From the NCBI GenBank assembly GCA_900549715.1, contig URPK01000001.1, forward strand, positions 360,776-424,775: a stretch of 64,000 nucleotides of DNA, read 5' to 3'. Both the position numbers and the translations under genes were made by a program. The stretch comes from an uncultured Collinsella sp. Its GTDB lineage: Bacteria > Actinomycetota > Coriobacteriia > Coriobacteriales > Coriobacteriaceae. Positions within the stretch are counted from its first letter, which is position 1. Each line of letters starts with the position of its first letter. The notes beneath the pieces are model-generated. The model was not told where the DNA came from and made no database searches. It was given only the letters and a program-made list of their open reading frames with translations. Shown piece after piece: positions 56,773 to 64,000 of this stretch.

Positions 56773-58848
56773 ATGAGATTCTCGATTATCAGCGAGATCC
56801 CCGGCAGGACCCGTCTTCAATTGGCGGGTCCTGTGCCAGAGAGCGATCTCGATGCACTTCTTAAGCTCAGCGGCGATATCGACGGCGTGCACAAGGTGCG
56901 CGTATATGGCCGTATTGGCCAGATGGCGCTCGAATACGACGAGCCACGTCGCGCGAGCGTGCTCGACGCCTTGGGCGCACTCGATGCTCAAGCTATCGCC
57001 GATGCCAAGTCGGGCTATGTGATGCAGCTTGAGCCGCGCAAGCACAAACTCGTTATGGACCTGGCGACACTCGTCGGCGCCCACTACGCGCGCCGCTGGT
57101 TCTTGCCCACGCCCCTGCGTGCGGTGTTTGTCGTGGCCGGTTACATGGCCTTTTTGCGTGCCGCCCTCCGTGAGCTCGCGCAGCCGCGCCTGACCGTTCC
57201 CGTGCTCGACGCTTCGGCCATCGGCATTTCGTTCGTCAAGCGTGATGTCGACACCGCGGGCCAGACAATGTTCCTGCTCAACGTGGGCGAGCTGCTCGAG
57301 GACTACACCCGCGCCATGAGCGAAAACGAGCTCATCAACTCGCTGCTCGATGTACCCGACAAGGCGCAAAAGGTTGTCGGCGACACCGAGGTAAGCGTTG
57401 CTGCGACCGAGCTCGAGCCCGGCGATCTGGTCGCCGTGCGCACTGGCATGTCCATTTGCATCGACGGTGTCGTCGAGCGGGGGAGCGCTATGGTCAACCA
57501 GGCGACCCTGACCGGCGAGCCGCTGGCCGTTGAGCGCAGCGTGGGCGACGACGTGTTCGCCGGTACCGTCGTGGAAGACGGCAGCATCTTGGTGCGCGTG
57601 CGCGCCAACACGGCGCAGACCAAACTGCGCTCGATCGTCTCGCTCGTGCAGACGGCCGACTCGCTCAAATCCGAGGGCCAGTCGCATATGGAGGACCTCG
57701 CCAACAAGATCGTCCCGTGGAACTTCCTGCTCGCGGGCCTGGTTGCGCTCACCACGCGCAGCCTTATCAAGACCTCGGCGGCGCTGATGGTCGACTACTC
57801 GTGCGCACTCAAGCTCACGGGTTCCGTCGCCGTCATGACCGCCATGAGCGATGCCGCCAAGATGGGCGTCATGGTCAAGGGCGCGAAGTACTTTGAGTCG
57901 TTTGCCAAGGCTGACACCATCGTGTTTGATAAGACCGGCACGCTTACCGAGGCGCAGCCGCGCCTGGCTTGCGTGCTGACGACAGATGGCTGGAGCAAGG
58001 ACGAGGTCCTGCGCCTTTCCGCTTGCTTGGAGGAGCATTTTCCGCATCCGGTGGCGCGTGCCGTGGTCAACGCCGCCCTCGAGCGCGGGCTCGAGCACCG
58101 CGAACGCCATGCCGCGGTCGAGTACATCGTGGCGCACGGCATCGCTTCGTCCATCGAGGGGCGTCGCGCCATTATCGGTTCGGCGCACTTTGTATTTGAG
58201 GACGAGGGTGCGCAGCTCGAGTCCGACATCAAGGAGCAAATCGAGCTCCAGATGCAAGGCCTGTCGCCGCTGTATCTGGCGGTCGACGGCAAGGTCGTCG
58301 GCGTGCTCGGCATCGAGGATCCGCTCAAGCCCGGCGTCCGTGAGGCCATCGCCGACCTACATGCGCTGGGCGTCAAGCATGTCGTTATGCTCACGGGCGA
58401 TTCGGAGCGCACGGCCGAGCGCATTGCGCGCGAGGCGGGTGTCGACGAGTTTAAGGCCGAGCTGCTGCCCGAGGACAAGTACGCCTATGTGGAGCGCATT
58501 AAGGGTGAGGGGCGCCACGTTGCCATGGTGGGCGACGGCGTCAACGATTCGCCGGCACTCGGTTTGGCCGACGTGGGGCTGGCAATGGGTGGCGGAAGCG
58601 ACATCGCCAAGGAGGTCGCCGATATCATCCTGACCGACACGGATCTGGCCGCGATCGTGCGTTTGCGCCGCATGAGCCAGGGCCTCATTGATCGTCTGAC
58701 GAGCTCCTACTCTAAGGTGATGCTCACCAACTCGGCGCTGTTGGCATTGGGTATTACCGGCGCGATTACCCCGCAGACGTCGTCACTGCTGCACAACGGC
58801 TCGACGATTGCCTACAGCCTGAGCAACGCGAAGGCTTACCTGCGTTAG
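56773..58848 (+). CDS. P1B-type metal-transporting ATPase
   Basis: A 691-residue heavy-metal P-type ATPase. Residues 1-75 form an HMA-like fold without the CxxC metal site (SEIPGRTRLQLAGPVPESDL). TLTGEP (245-250), DKTGTLT with phosphorylated Asp386, a P1B HP dipeptide (EEHFPHPVARA) and GDGVNDSPALG are intact. The membrane metal motif is DYSCALKLTG (341-350) instead of CPC, the single-Cys pattern of ATPases thought to move iron, manganese or similar ions. Co-encoded with a DUF6110-like protein under a metal-regulator-like operator; iron or manganese efflux is the best guess. Confidence 0.88.
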   Translation: MRFSIISEIPGRTRLQLAGPVPESDLDALLKLSGDIDGVHKVRVYGRIGQMALEYDEPRRASVLDALGALDAQAIADAKSGYVMQLEPRKHKLVMDLATLVGAHYARRWFLPTPLRAVFVVAGYMAFLRAALRELAQPRLTVPVLDASAIGISFVKRDVDTAGQTMFLLNVGELLEDYTRAMSENELINSLLDVPDKAQKVVGDTEVSVAATELEPGDLVAVRTGMSICIDGVVERGSAMVNQATLTGEPLAVERSVGDDVFAGTVVEDGSILVRVRANTAQTKLRSIVSLVQTADSLKSEGQSHMEDLANKIVPWNFLLAGLVALTTRSLIKTSAALMVDYSCALKLTGSVAVMTAMSDAAKMGVMVKGAKYFESFAKADTIVFDKTGTLTEAQPRLACVLTTDGWSKDEVLRLSACLEEHFPHPVARAVVNAALERGLEHRERHAAVEYIVAHGIASSIEGRRAIIGSAHFVFEDEGAQLESDIKEQIELQMQGLSPLYLAVDGKVVGVLGIEDPLKPGVREAIADLHALGVKHVVMLTGDSERTAERIAREAGVDEFKAELLPEDKYAYVERIKGEGRHVAMVGDGVNDSPALGLADVGLAMGGGSDIAKEVADIILTDTDLAAIVRLRRMSQGLIDRLTSSYSKVMLTNSALLALGITGAITPQTSSLLHNGSTIAYSLSNAKAYLR

Positions 58849-58872
58849 CAGACGTGTTCGCCCACGTTATCT

Positions 58873-58918
58873 GGCCTGCGCCCAGACGGCATCGGTGTCG
58901 TCCGGGCGCAGGCCTTTT
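58873..58918 (+). terminator. Rho-independent terminator
   Basis: GGCCTGCGCCC (58873-58883) pairs with GGGCGCAGGCC (58904-58914), then TTTT. Confidence 0.9.
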
Positions 58919-58952
58919 GCATTTGAACATTTGCTAGCTTCTCTATATAGTG

Positions 58953-58971
58953 TTGCTAGCAAGGCTAGCAA
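58953..58971 (+). promoter_or_regulatory. Operator dyad of the toxin-antitoxin operon
   Basis: TTGCTAG-CAAGG-CTAGCAA is a 7-bp dyad just after a TATATA box (58944) and before the antitoxin start. TTGCTAG also occurs at 58931. Autorepression by the ribbon-helix-helix antitoxin is the likely use. Confidence 0.6.
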
Positions 58972-58991
58972 TTGAAGGGAGCGAGATCGAC

Positions 58992-59345
58992 ATGGGTGCT
59001 GTTAGCGGCATGGCGCAGGTGAACGTTCGCGTGGATCGCCAGGTCAAGGACCATGCGGAGGAAGCGTTGCGGCTTTCGGGTGGGTCACTGCCCGAGCTCA
59101 TCAAAAAGGTCGTGGCCAAGGTCGCGCAGGGTGGCGGGCAGTGCGAGGAAGTGCTTGCGGCCGTCGACGACCGGCAGCAGACCGTCGCGCCCGATACTCC
59201 GTTCGCCGCATCATGGGCGGCGGCGGATCAGCTTTACGCGGACCTGGGCATCGCTACGTCGCCCGTATCTGACGATCGCGATTGGGACGCAATCTATTCC
59301 GACGCCATGGATGAGCATTATCGCCAAAAGGGGATGATCCAGTGA
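58992..59345 (+). CDS. RelB/DinJ-like antitoxin
   Basis: A 117-residue protein with an N-terminal ribbon-helix-helix pattern (AQVNVRVDRQVKDHAEEALR) as in RelB/DinJ antitoxins, followed by a flexible tail (DDRDWDAIYSDAMDEHYRQK) that would wrap the toxin. The ATG at 58992 follows GAAGGGAG. The stop overlaps the toxin start (GTGA), so the two are coupled. Confidence 0.78.
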   Translation: MGAVSGMAQVNVRVDRQVKDHAEEALRLSGGSLPELIKKVVAKVAQGGGQCEEVLAAVDDRQQTVAPDTPFAASWAAADQLYADLGIATSPVSDDRDWDAIYSDAMDEHYRQKGMIQ

Positions 59346-59857
59346 GCGGGGCGCCTCTCAAGATAATGGTGGATGCCAACGTATGGGTTGATTCGTTTTG
59401 CGTCGACCATGCTGAGTCGCTTGCCGCGCGTGCGTTTATTGGGCAGGCGGCGGAGACGGGGGCATTGCTGTTCTTTCCGGTGCATATCGCCAAGGACGTG
59501 CTGTACGTTGTCCAACACGAGCTGAAGCGTAGCGTTCTTGCCAGTGGGGCAGCGCTCGACGAGGCGTCTGCCCGCGCAATTGGCGATGCGGCGTTGGCGT
59601 TTGTTCGGAACATGACCGAAAACGCCACGGCCGTGGGTGCAGATGCGTCGGACCTTTGGCTGGCCGACAAATACTTAGCGCTCCATCGCGATTACGAGGA
59701 CAACTTGGTGCTCGCCGCGTGCAAGCGTGCGCAGGTCGATTACTTGGTGACAAACGATCGAAAGCTGCTCGAACATGCCGATCTTGCAGCAAAGACCCCG
59801 CGCCAAATGATGCCGATTCTGGCTTTGGCCGAACGTGGTGGGCGGTTGTCCCGCTAA
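59342..59857 (+). CDS. PIN-domain toxin (VapC-like)
   Basis: A 171-residue PIN-domain ribonuclease candidate. Acidic metal ligands are visible in IMVDANVWVDSF (N-terminus), in HRDYEDNLVLAAC and in LVTNDRKLLEHA. It starts with GTG at 59342, overlapping the antitoxin stop by four bases. As in VapBC modules, it should cleave RNA when the antitoxin is degraded. Pairing of a RelB-like antitoxin with a PIN toxin is a mixed combination. Confidence 0.8.
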   Translation: MSGAPLKIMVDANVWVDSFCVDHAESLAARAFIGQAAETGALLFFPVHIAKDVLYVVQHELKRSVLASGAALDEASARAIGDAALAFVRNMTENATAVGADASDLWLADKYLALHRDYEDNLVLAACKRAQVDYLVTNDRKLLEHADLAAKTPRQMMPILALAERGGRLSR

Positions 59858-59870
59858 CGTAAATCTATAT

Positions 59871-59914
59871 GTGCGCCCCTGGAGCTCCGTCACCCCAAGG
59901 GGTGCACGCTTTTT
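59871..59914 (+). terminator. Rho-independent terminator
   Basis: GTGCGCCCCT pairs with AGGGGTGCAC (one G-U), followed by GCTTTTTT. Confidence 0.8.
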
Positions 59915-60298
59915 TGCCATGGACCGCCTTATTCTTTAAATGCGCCGCCCCTCTAGATGCCTTCTCAGTCCTGTCGACTCAATATTTTGGGTCAGATGGC
60001 CGGAAATCTGTTTCGGAGATGTGCTTTGTTGGGAGAGCCTCCGATGGATTGATGGGGCCAAGTGCTTCTGACCAAAGCGTTTATCTCGGCAATTTCCAGG
60101 GACAGTTTACTTCTATCCTTTCGCCGGCTGGCTCCCAAATAACAAAGTTAAAGTGCTTGCGTACAGGTACATAAAGCGATATCCTAAAAGAAAAATGTGG
60201 AGGTTCATGATGCTATCAAGATTCGGAACCATATTTGGCAATAAGCGTCTTAGATATGCTTAGTTGATGGAGCTGAATTTATTTTAGGAGCGAGCATT
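59915..60298. other. Intergenic region without supported gene
   Basis: The composition shifts to AT-richer DNA from about 60150. There are short open frames but no ribosome sites or codon pattern. TTAGGAGCG at 60284-60292 is the ribosome site of the following exported protein gene. Confidence 0.5.
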
Positions 60299-60814
60299 AT
60301 GAACAAGCGCCTATCTTTACCTGTTGCATTACTACTGTTAGTGGCTGCCCTATCGCTGTTTACGCCCTCAATAGGGTTTGCGGATGATTTCCTGACTAAT
60401 GACAATAGCGAATATCCAGTGAGTGTTTCATTTCAACTGAAAGATCGTGCGAGTCAGGAATATACCGTTATTTTGCCGGATGGAACTGAAGGCAAAATTG
60501 GAATTGAATATATTCCGACTATTGAGCCGTGTAACGCGTGGGATTCTTATTATCAAAACGCCTCTGGCACATGGAGGGTTTACTATAACTCGGTGATATT
60601 TCAGGAGTTCTACATTAAAATCGGCAATCATAAGATAACGAGTGCATGGGGTTCGAATTATTCTGTTCCCCTGGGAACGGCATCTGATTCCTTTACCTGG
60701 AATAGTACACGAGCGCTACAGCGCGTGAATGTGTCTATACCAGGCTTGTATACTGGAAATGTGTTCTTGGGCGCGGAAATGCAGGGAACGACTCTGCACA
60801 CCTATGCATACTAG
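60299..60814 (+). CDS. Exported protein of unknown function
   Basis: A 171-residue protein with a signal peptide (RLSLPVALLLLVAALSLFTP, cleavage near GFA-DD) and a Tyr/Ser/Thr-rich mature part (SGTWRVYYNSVIFQEFYIKI, SDSFTWNSTRALQRVNVSIP). The ATG at 60299 follows AGGAGCG. Lower GC than the surrounding housekeeping genes. It recalls the small secreted protein at 20392-20760 in style; DUF5626-like proteins are a possible family, unverified. Confidence 0.7.
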   Translation: MNKRLSLPVALLLLVAALSLFTPSIGFADDFLTNDNSEYPVSVSFQLKDRASQEYTVILPDGTEGKIGIEYIPTIEPCNAWDSYYQNASGTWRVYYNSVIFQEFYIKIGNHKITSAWGSNYSVPLGTASDSFTWNSTRALQRVNVSIPGLYTGNVFLGAEMQGTTLHTYAY

Positions 60815-60826
60815 GGCGGTGGTTTT

Positions 60827-60925
60827 GTGCGCGGTCCCGAAATCGTCTTACTTGCGATACTAATTGCGCTTATCGTGCTCGGATTTAGGCTGGTACGTTG
60901 GATTGTGCGAAAAGCAAAGCGTTAA
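60827..60925 (+). CDS. Possible 32-residue membrane peptide
   Basis: Starting at GTG 60827, 12 bases after the preceding stop, the frame encodes one strong hydrophobic helix (EIVLLAILIALIVLGFRLV) flanked by RG and by a basic end (RWIVRKAKR). The ribosome site (GGTGG) is weak. The hydrophobic pattern is unlikely to arise by chance, but there is no homologue I can name. Confidence 0.45.
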   Translation: MRGPEIVLLAILIALIVLGFRLVRWIVRKAKR

Positions 60926-61046
60926 TTAGCCTGGACAGATATCATTTTTATTCGAAGAGCAAGCTGGATACTCTCAAATCTCTCATGTGATTATGTGCTG
61001 TGTCTGGCTTGCTCTTCAGTTATGGCTCGAAATGAGAACTAAGTCT

Positions 61047-61484
61047 TTAAAGCCGCGTTTTTATGGCGGCGGCTTCGGCGAGTTTGTCTACTGCTGTGGC
61101 ATCGGATTGATTGAGGGCAGCGAGGCTGCGGTAGAGCCATTCGTTGACCTGGGTGTTCTTGACACCAGCGGTTTTGGTGAGGTTGGCTATAGCGCTGATT
61201 TCGGCAAAGAGTTCGGCCTTTGCACCCGTGAGCTCACCAAGCTCGATGTCATGATGTGCGGTGACGCCGCGGTTTTCGCTTACGTGGTCGATGAAGCCGC
61301 GGACGGTTTCAACGTGCTCGGCGAGTGTGGCCTCATCGGCGCCGTCGGTGAGCGCGTTGAGGGCACCCGTGACCACGAGGGCGGGATGTCCGCAGGGGAC
61401 AAAGCCCTCGATGACATCCATAGCTTCGGCAATGGTTGAGCCCAGGCCCACGAGGGCATTGACGAGTTGCTGCTTGGTATCCAT
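61047..61484 (-). CDS. Conserved-looking hypothetical protein, helical
   Basis: A 145-residue, mostly alpha-helical, acidic protein (QQLVNALVGLGSTIAEAMDV, AELFAEISAIANLTKTAG, WLYRSLAALNQSDATAVDKL) with no membrane segment. The start at 61484 follows AAAGGA. Codon use matches the core genes, so it is very probably expressed. I do not recognise the family. It is convergent with the small membrane peptide gene and divergent from ssrA. Confidence 0.75.
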   Translation of the reverse strand: MDTKQQLVNALVGLGSTIAEAMDVIEGFVPCGHPALVVTGALNALTDGADEATLAEHVETVRGFIDHVSENRGVTAHHDIELGELTGAKAELFAEISAIANLTKTAGVKNTQVNEWLYRSLAALNQSDATAVDKLAEAAAIKTRL

Positions 61485-61723
61485 AACGGTCCTTTCGACG
61501 GGTCAATTGTGCTTGGCGAAAATATACGTGACGCGATCGGTAGCAAAAGTGCGAAGTACAGCGCACATTGGGGTCTTCACAGCTCGTGCATAGAACAGCT
61601 GTCTGCCTTTAGAACGTGGTAAGATAGCATTCCACAAGCGGGGCTCGCCCCGCGTGTTCCTTGAAAAGTCGACGGCTGTTGGGTGTTTGTGCGCCCGATG
61701 CCATCCAGACTTTCCCGACATTC

Positions 61724-62087
61724 GGGGGCGACTGGTTTCGACACGATAGCTCTGAGAGAGGAAGCAAGCCGAGGTCTCCTCGCCTCGTTAAACAGGGGTA
61801 CCGTCAAATTGAATTGACAACAACTCTTCTTTTGAGCCTATGGCTCTCGCTGCTTAGTTTATAGCGGCGCGTCAACCCGGTGATTTCCCCGACACCGGCG
61901 CGACGTCATGTTAGGGGAATGCTCCTGTGCACGTAATCGGTATGGCGCGGGCTAAGATCGAACCGGTTGGGATGCCACGAGCGTGTCGCTGCGCGCAAAG
62001 CGTCCGAGACTAAACCAGCGACTGAGCTTGGAGATGCCAATCAGGGGGCTTTCGTGGACCGGAGTTCGATTCTCCGCGCCTCCACCA
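61724..62087 (+). ncRNA. ssrA: Transfer-messenger RNA
   Basis: The 5' end GGGGGCGACTGGTTTCGACA and 3' end GTTCGATTCTCCGCGCCTCC-ACCA pair into the tRNA-like acceptor arm (GGGGGCG with CGCCTCC). The tag frame at 61816-61857 encodes DNNSSFEPMALAA followed by TAG, ending in the typical ALAA degradation signal. Pseudoknot-forming GC-rich repeats follow. A GCGGGGC/GCCCCGC hairpin at 61638-61653 lies in the leader, and TAAGAT near 61619 may be its -10 box. Confidence 0.95.
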
Positions 62088-62095
62088 TAAGTAAC

Positions 62096-62130
62096 AGGCA
62101 GGTAGAGAAGTGTCTCTACCTGCCTTTTTA
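62096..62130 (+). terminator. Terminator of ssrA
   Basis: AGGCAGGTAGAGA pairs perfectly with TCTCTACCTGCCT around AGTG, followed by TTTTTATT. Confidence 0.92.
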
Positions 62131-62144
62131 TTACATATGGATAC

Positions 62145-62399
62145 CGCGGAGAATCGAACTCTATGCAGGGCGCGGGCGTTAAGCAAACGCGAAGCGTTTG
62201 TAGCCCGCGGGCGAGGGCGGCGGCAGCCGGCCGAAGCCGGCGCGGATTTGCGAAGCAAATACGCGGATTCTCCGCGCAAACTATCAGCCCAATATGGATG
62301 CGATGTTATCGAATCTCAGCCGGCCATGCGCCGCATCAACGGAACCCCAAACCCGCGGAGAATCGAACTCTGTGCAGGGCGCGGGCGTTAAGCAAACGC
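62145..62399. repeat. Inverted copies of the tmRNA 3' end (possible att remnants)
   Basis: A 46-bp direct repeat lies at 62145-62190 and 62354-62399 with one mismatch. Its first 17 bases (CGCGGAGAATCGAACTC) are the exact reverse complement of the tmRNA 3' end at 62062-62078. ssrA is a common integration site, so these may be scars of past insertions. The 209 bases between hold GC-rich debris and a further GATTCTCCGCG (62268). Confidence 0.7.
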
Positions 62400-62415
62400 T
62401 ACGGCAACGTAGGGT

Positions 62416-62558
62416 GGGACGCGCTTTCCTAACGGCGGCCCAGGCGGAAAATCCATCCCGGAATCCGCGCTCAGAACGGGACACGCTTTCCCAACGGCGG
62501 TCCAAGCGGAAAGTTCATCCCGGAATCCCGCCTCAAACTGGGACACGCTTTCCGCTCC
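62416..62558. repeat. 62-bp tandem repeat, 2.3 copies
   Basis: Units start at 62416, 62478 and 62540 with GGGACGCGCTTTCC, GGGACACGCTTTCC and GGGACACGCTTTCC; TCCCGGAATC recurs at the same place in the two full units. It ends 80 bases before the patatin gene. Confidence 0.8.
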
Positions 62559-62640
62559 ATATTCTCAACTCCAAAACCTATGCGCCCTCCATTCCAAAAC
62601 TGGGTAGAAGAAAGCCAAAACGCAATCGCAGGAGGTCAAT

Positions 62641-63519
62641 ATGACTGCAGAAGATAAGGCAAAGAACGCCGGCAAGGTCGCGCTCGTTTTGGAGGGTGGC
62701 AGCTTCCGCGGGCAATTTACCGCAGGCGTACTCGACGTTCTCATGGAGGCCGGTGTCGAGATTCCGGCGGTATATGGCGTATCGGCCGGCGCTCTCAACG
62801 GCGTGAACTACAAGTCGCATCAGATCGGCCGTGCCAACCGCATCAACCTGGCTTTCTGCAATGACAACCGCTTCATGGGCGCCGCATCGTTTGCGTCCAC
62901 GGGCTCCATCGTGGGTTACGATTTTATCTTCAACGATGTCCAGGACCGCCTGGATCCCTTTGACAACGAAGCGTTCGACGCGAGCCCCACCAAGATGTAC
63001 GCCGTCGCGACGGACATGCTCTTTGGAACCGCTGCATACCTGCCGGTCAAAAGCGCCGTGCTCGACCTCGATGCCGTGCGCGCCTCGACGTCGCTGCCGC
63101 TGGTGACGCCGCCGGTCGAGATCGATGGGCACAAATACGTCGACGGCGGCGTAGCCGATTCGGTCCCCATCGAGCACGTGCTGGAGGAGGCCGGCTTCGA
63201 CCGTGCAGTCGTCATTGTCACGCAGGATCGCTCGTACGAGAAAAAGCCCTACGAGTTTATGCCCGCCGCACGCGCTCGCTATGCCGACTACCCCTACCTG
63301 CTTGAGGCTATCGAGACGCGCCACGACCGCTATAACATCCAGCGCATGCATCTGTGGAAGTATGAGCGCGAGGGCCGCGCGCTGGTCGTTGCTCCACAAA
63401 AGCCGGTCGAGGTCGGTCACGTTGAGCATGATCCGGCAAAGCTCCTCGACCTGTATATTCAGGGCCGCCAGGAGGCAAAGCGCCTACTGAGTGATATCGA
63501 GGCATTTGTCGAGCGCTAG
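62641..63519 (+). CDS. Patatin-like phospholipase
   Basis: A 292-residue patatin/RssA-type hydrolase. GGSFRGQFTAGVL forms the oxyanion hole, GVSAGAL holds the nucleophile Ser, and DGGVADSVP the catalytic Asp. There is no signal peptide, so it is cytoplasmic. The ATG at 62641 follows the strong AGGAGGT. It probably hydrolyses acyl ester bonds of lipids; the physiological substrate is unknown. Confidence 0.92.
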   Translation: MTAEDKAKNAGKVALVLEGGSFRGQFTAGVLDVLMEAGVEIPAVYGVSAGALNGVNYKSHQIGRANRINLAFCNDNRFMGAASFASTGSIVGYDFIFNDVQDRLDPFDNEAFDASPTKMYAVATDMLFGTAAYLPVKSAVLDLDAVRASTSLPLVTPPVEIDGHKYVDGGVADSVPIEHVLEEAGFDRAVVIVTQDRSYEKKPYEFMPAARARYADYPYLLEAIETRHDRYNIQRMHLWKYEREGRALVVAPQKPVEVGHVEHDPAKLLDLYIQGRQEAKRLLSDIEAFVER

Positions 63520-63785
63520 TGTCGCGACGTCATGACCCATGGATGACATGTGCAGAAACTGGTTGATTTTCAATCTCAACGCAACAGCCTGGACGGAACA
63601 CGCGTTTCCGCAGCTAGCGCAACGCGGAGATAGCTCCCGGCACCTGGCCATCACCTCGTTTCCGCAGGTGGAGAGGCCATGGAGGCCGGTGCCCCCATGC
63701 CGCCGCCGCATGCTCCGCCAGCCCGCCGCGCAGCCGTTCCGGACTCAGCGCAACGGGCCCTCCGGCCCATGTCCCGGCCCGCCGC

Positions 63786-63932
63786 CTATCCCGCCAGCGG
63801 CCCCTCGCCCCTCGCGGCCCTGGCCCTGTCGATGCAGCCGGGCGTGAGGTCGAGCTCGCCGGGCGCCAGCTCCTCTATCCCGAACGCGTCCATGAGGGCA
63901 GAGGCGTCCTCCCCGAGGGCCATCCGCAGCAC
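63786..63932 (-). pseudogene. Possible gene remnant (C-terminal fragment)
   Basis: On the minus strand the frame reads LRMALGEDASALMDAFGIEE and then LAPGELDLTPGCIDRARAAR before a TAG, with high-GC codon use like a real gene. Upstream it is cut off by a TAA five codons before the first GTG, and no ribosome site is present. It looks like the tail of a lost gene near the window edge. Between 63520 and 63785 I see no supported feature. Confidence 0.35.
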
Positions 63933-64000
63933 GCGCGCCGGCGTCTGTTAGCGCTACTGTAAAAACAACCATTTTGACCAACGCTCAATAACCAATCATG

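Noticed and set aside
59869..60174. 101-residue frame in the gap after the toxin-antitoxin genes
   Set aside because: It begins inside a terminator hairpin and shows no codon bias or domain pattern.
1..64000. CRISPR arrays, complete transposons or prophage genes
   Set aside because: Repeats found are inverted or short tandem types without regular spacers; no transposase, integrase, cas or phage structural gene is recognisable.

Overview
The window is a GC-rich stretch of bacterial chromosome. Gene content (GatCAB amidotransferase, an OmpR-type GlnR-like regulator beside glnA, NAD-dependent ligase, sortase-assembled pili, a uronate pathway ending in KDPG aldolase, and a tmRNA with a tag ending in ALAA) suggests an anaerobic gut actinobacterium of the Coriobacteriia, most like Collinsella. 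That placement is inference from gene content, not from a database match.

Positions 1-15600 are mainly a uronate/pectin-fragment locus: a GDSL esterase, a GH105 unsaturated rhamnogalacturonyl hydrolase, a TIM-barrel isomerase/epimerase, a DhuI-like isomerase of the RpiB family, a DhuD/KduD-like dehydrogenase, KDPG aldolase (eda), KDG kinase (kdgK), a YczE-like membrane protein, and GntR and LacI regulators. Together these can take the unsaturated uronate released by GH105 through DKI, diketo acid, KDG and KDPG to pyruvate and glyceraldehyde 3-phosphate. Two flavin/iron-sulfur oxidoreductases lie inside the locus. The locus also holds the most interesting signals of the window: two copies of a structured RNA element with conserved single-stranded blocks and changed helices, in front of the membrane protein gene and of eda; two long hairpins with a shared 22-nt loop in the leaders of the membrane protein gene and kdgK; and two sets of repeated palindromic operators.

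Positions 15600-36400 carry housekeeping and transport genes: glnA with a GlnR-like orphan regulator, an HtrA protease, a small XRE/DUF2975 pair, two small exported proteins, ligA, a MATE efflux pump with its MerR regulator, a heterodimeric ABC exporter, a nuclease-fold protein bracketed by near-identical 59-bp repeats, molybdopterin genes moaA and moaC-mobB (fused), an MFS transporter and a HAD phosphatase. Three families of intergenic inverted repeats are scattered here and further on.

Positions 36400-47420 are a cell-surface region: a large beta-helix adhesin whose reading frame is broken at a G7 tract (possibly phase-variable), two further LPxTG-type pilins, a small membrane peptide behind a LexA-like box, an AbiE-like toxin-antitoxin pair, and a class C sortase.

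Positions 47420-64000 contain gatCAB, an AraC regulator with a divergent ABC transporter pair, a DUF6110-like protein with a metal P-type ATPase (sharing a GCCATGGC-centred operator with the ABC operon), a RelB/PIN toxin-antitoxin pair, small exported or membrane proteins, ssrA (tmRNA) with inverted copies of its 3' end downstream, tandem repeats, and a patatin-like hydrolase. The right edge holds what looks like a gene remnant.
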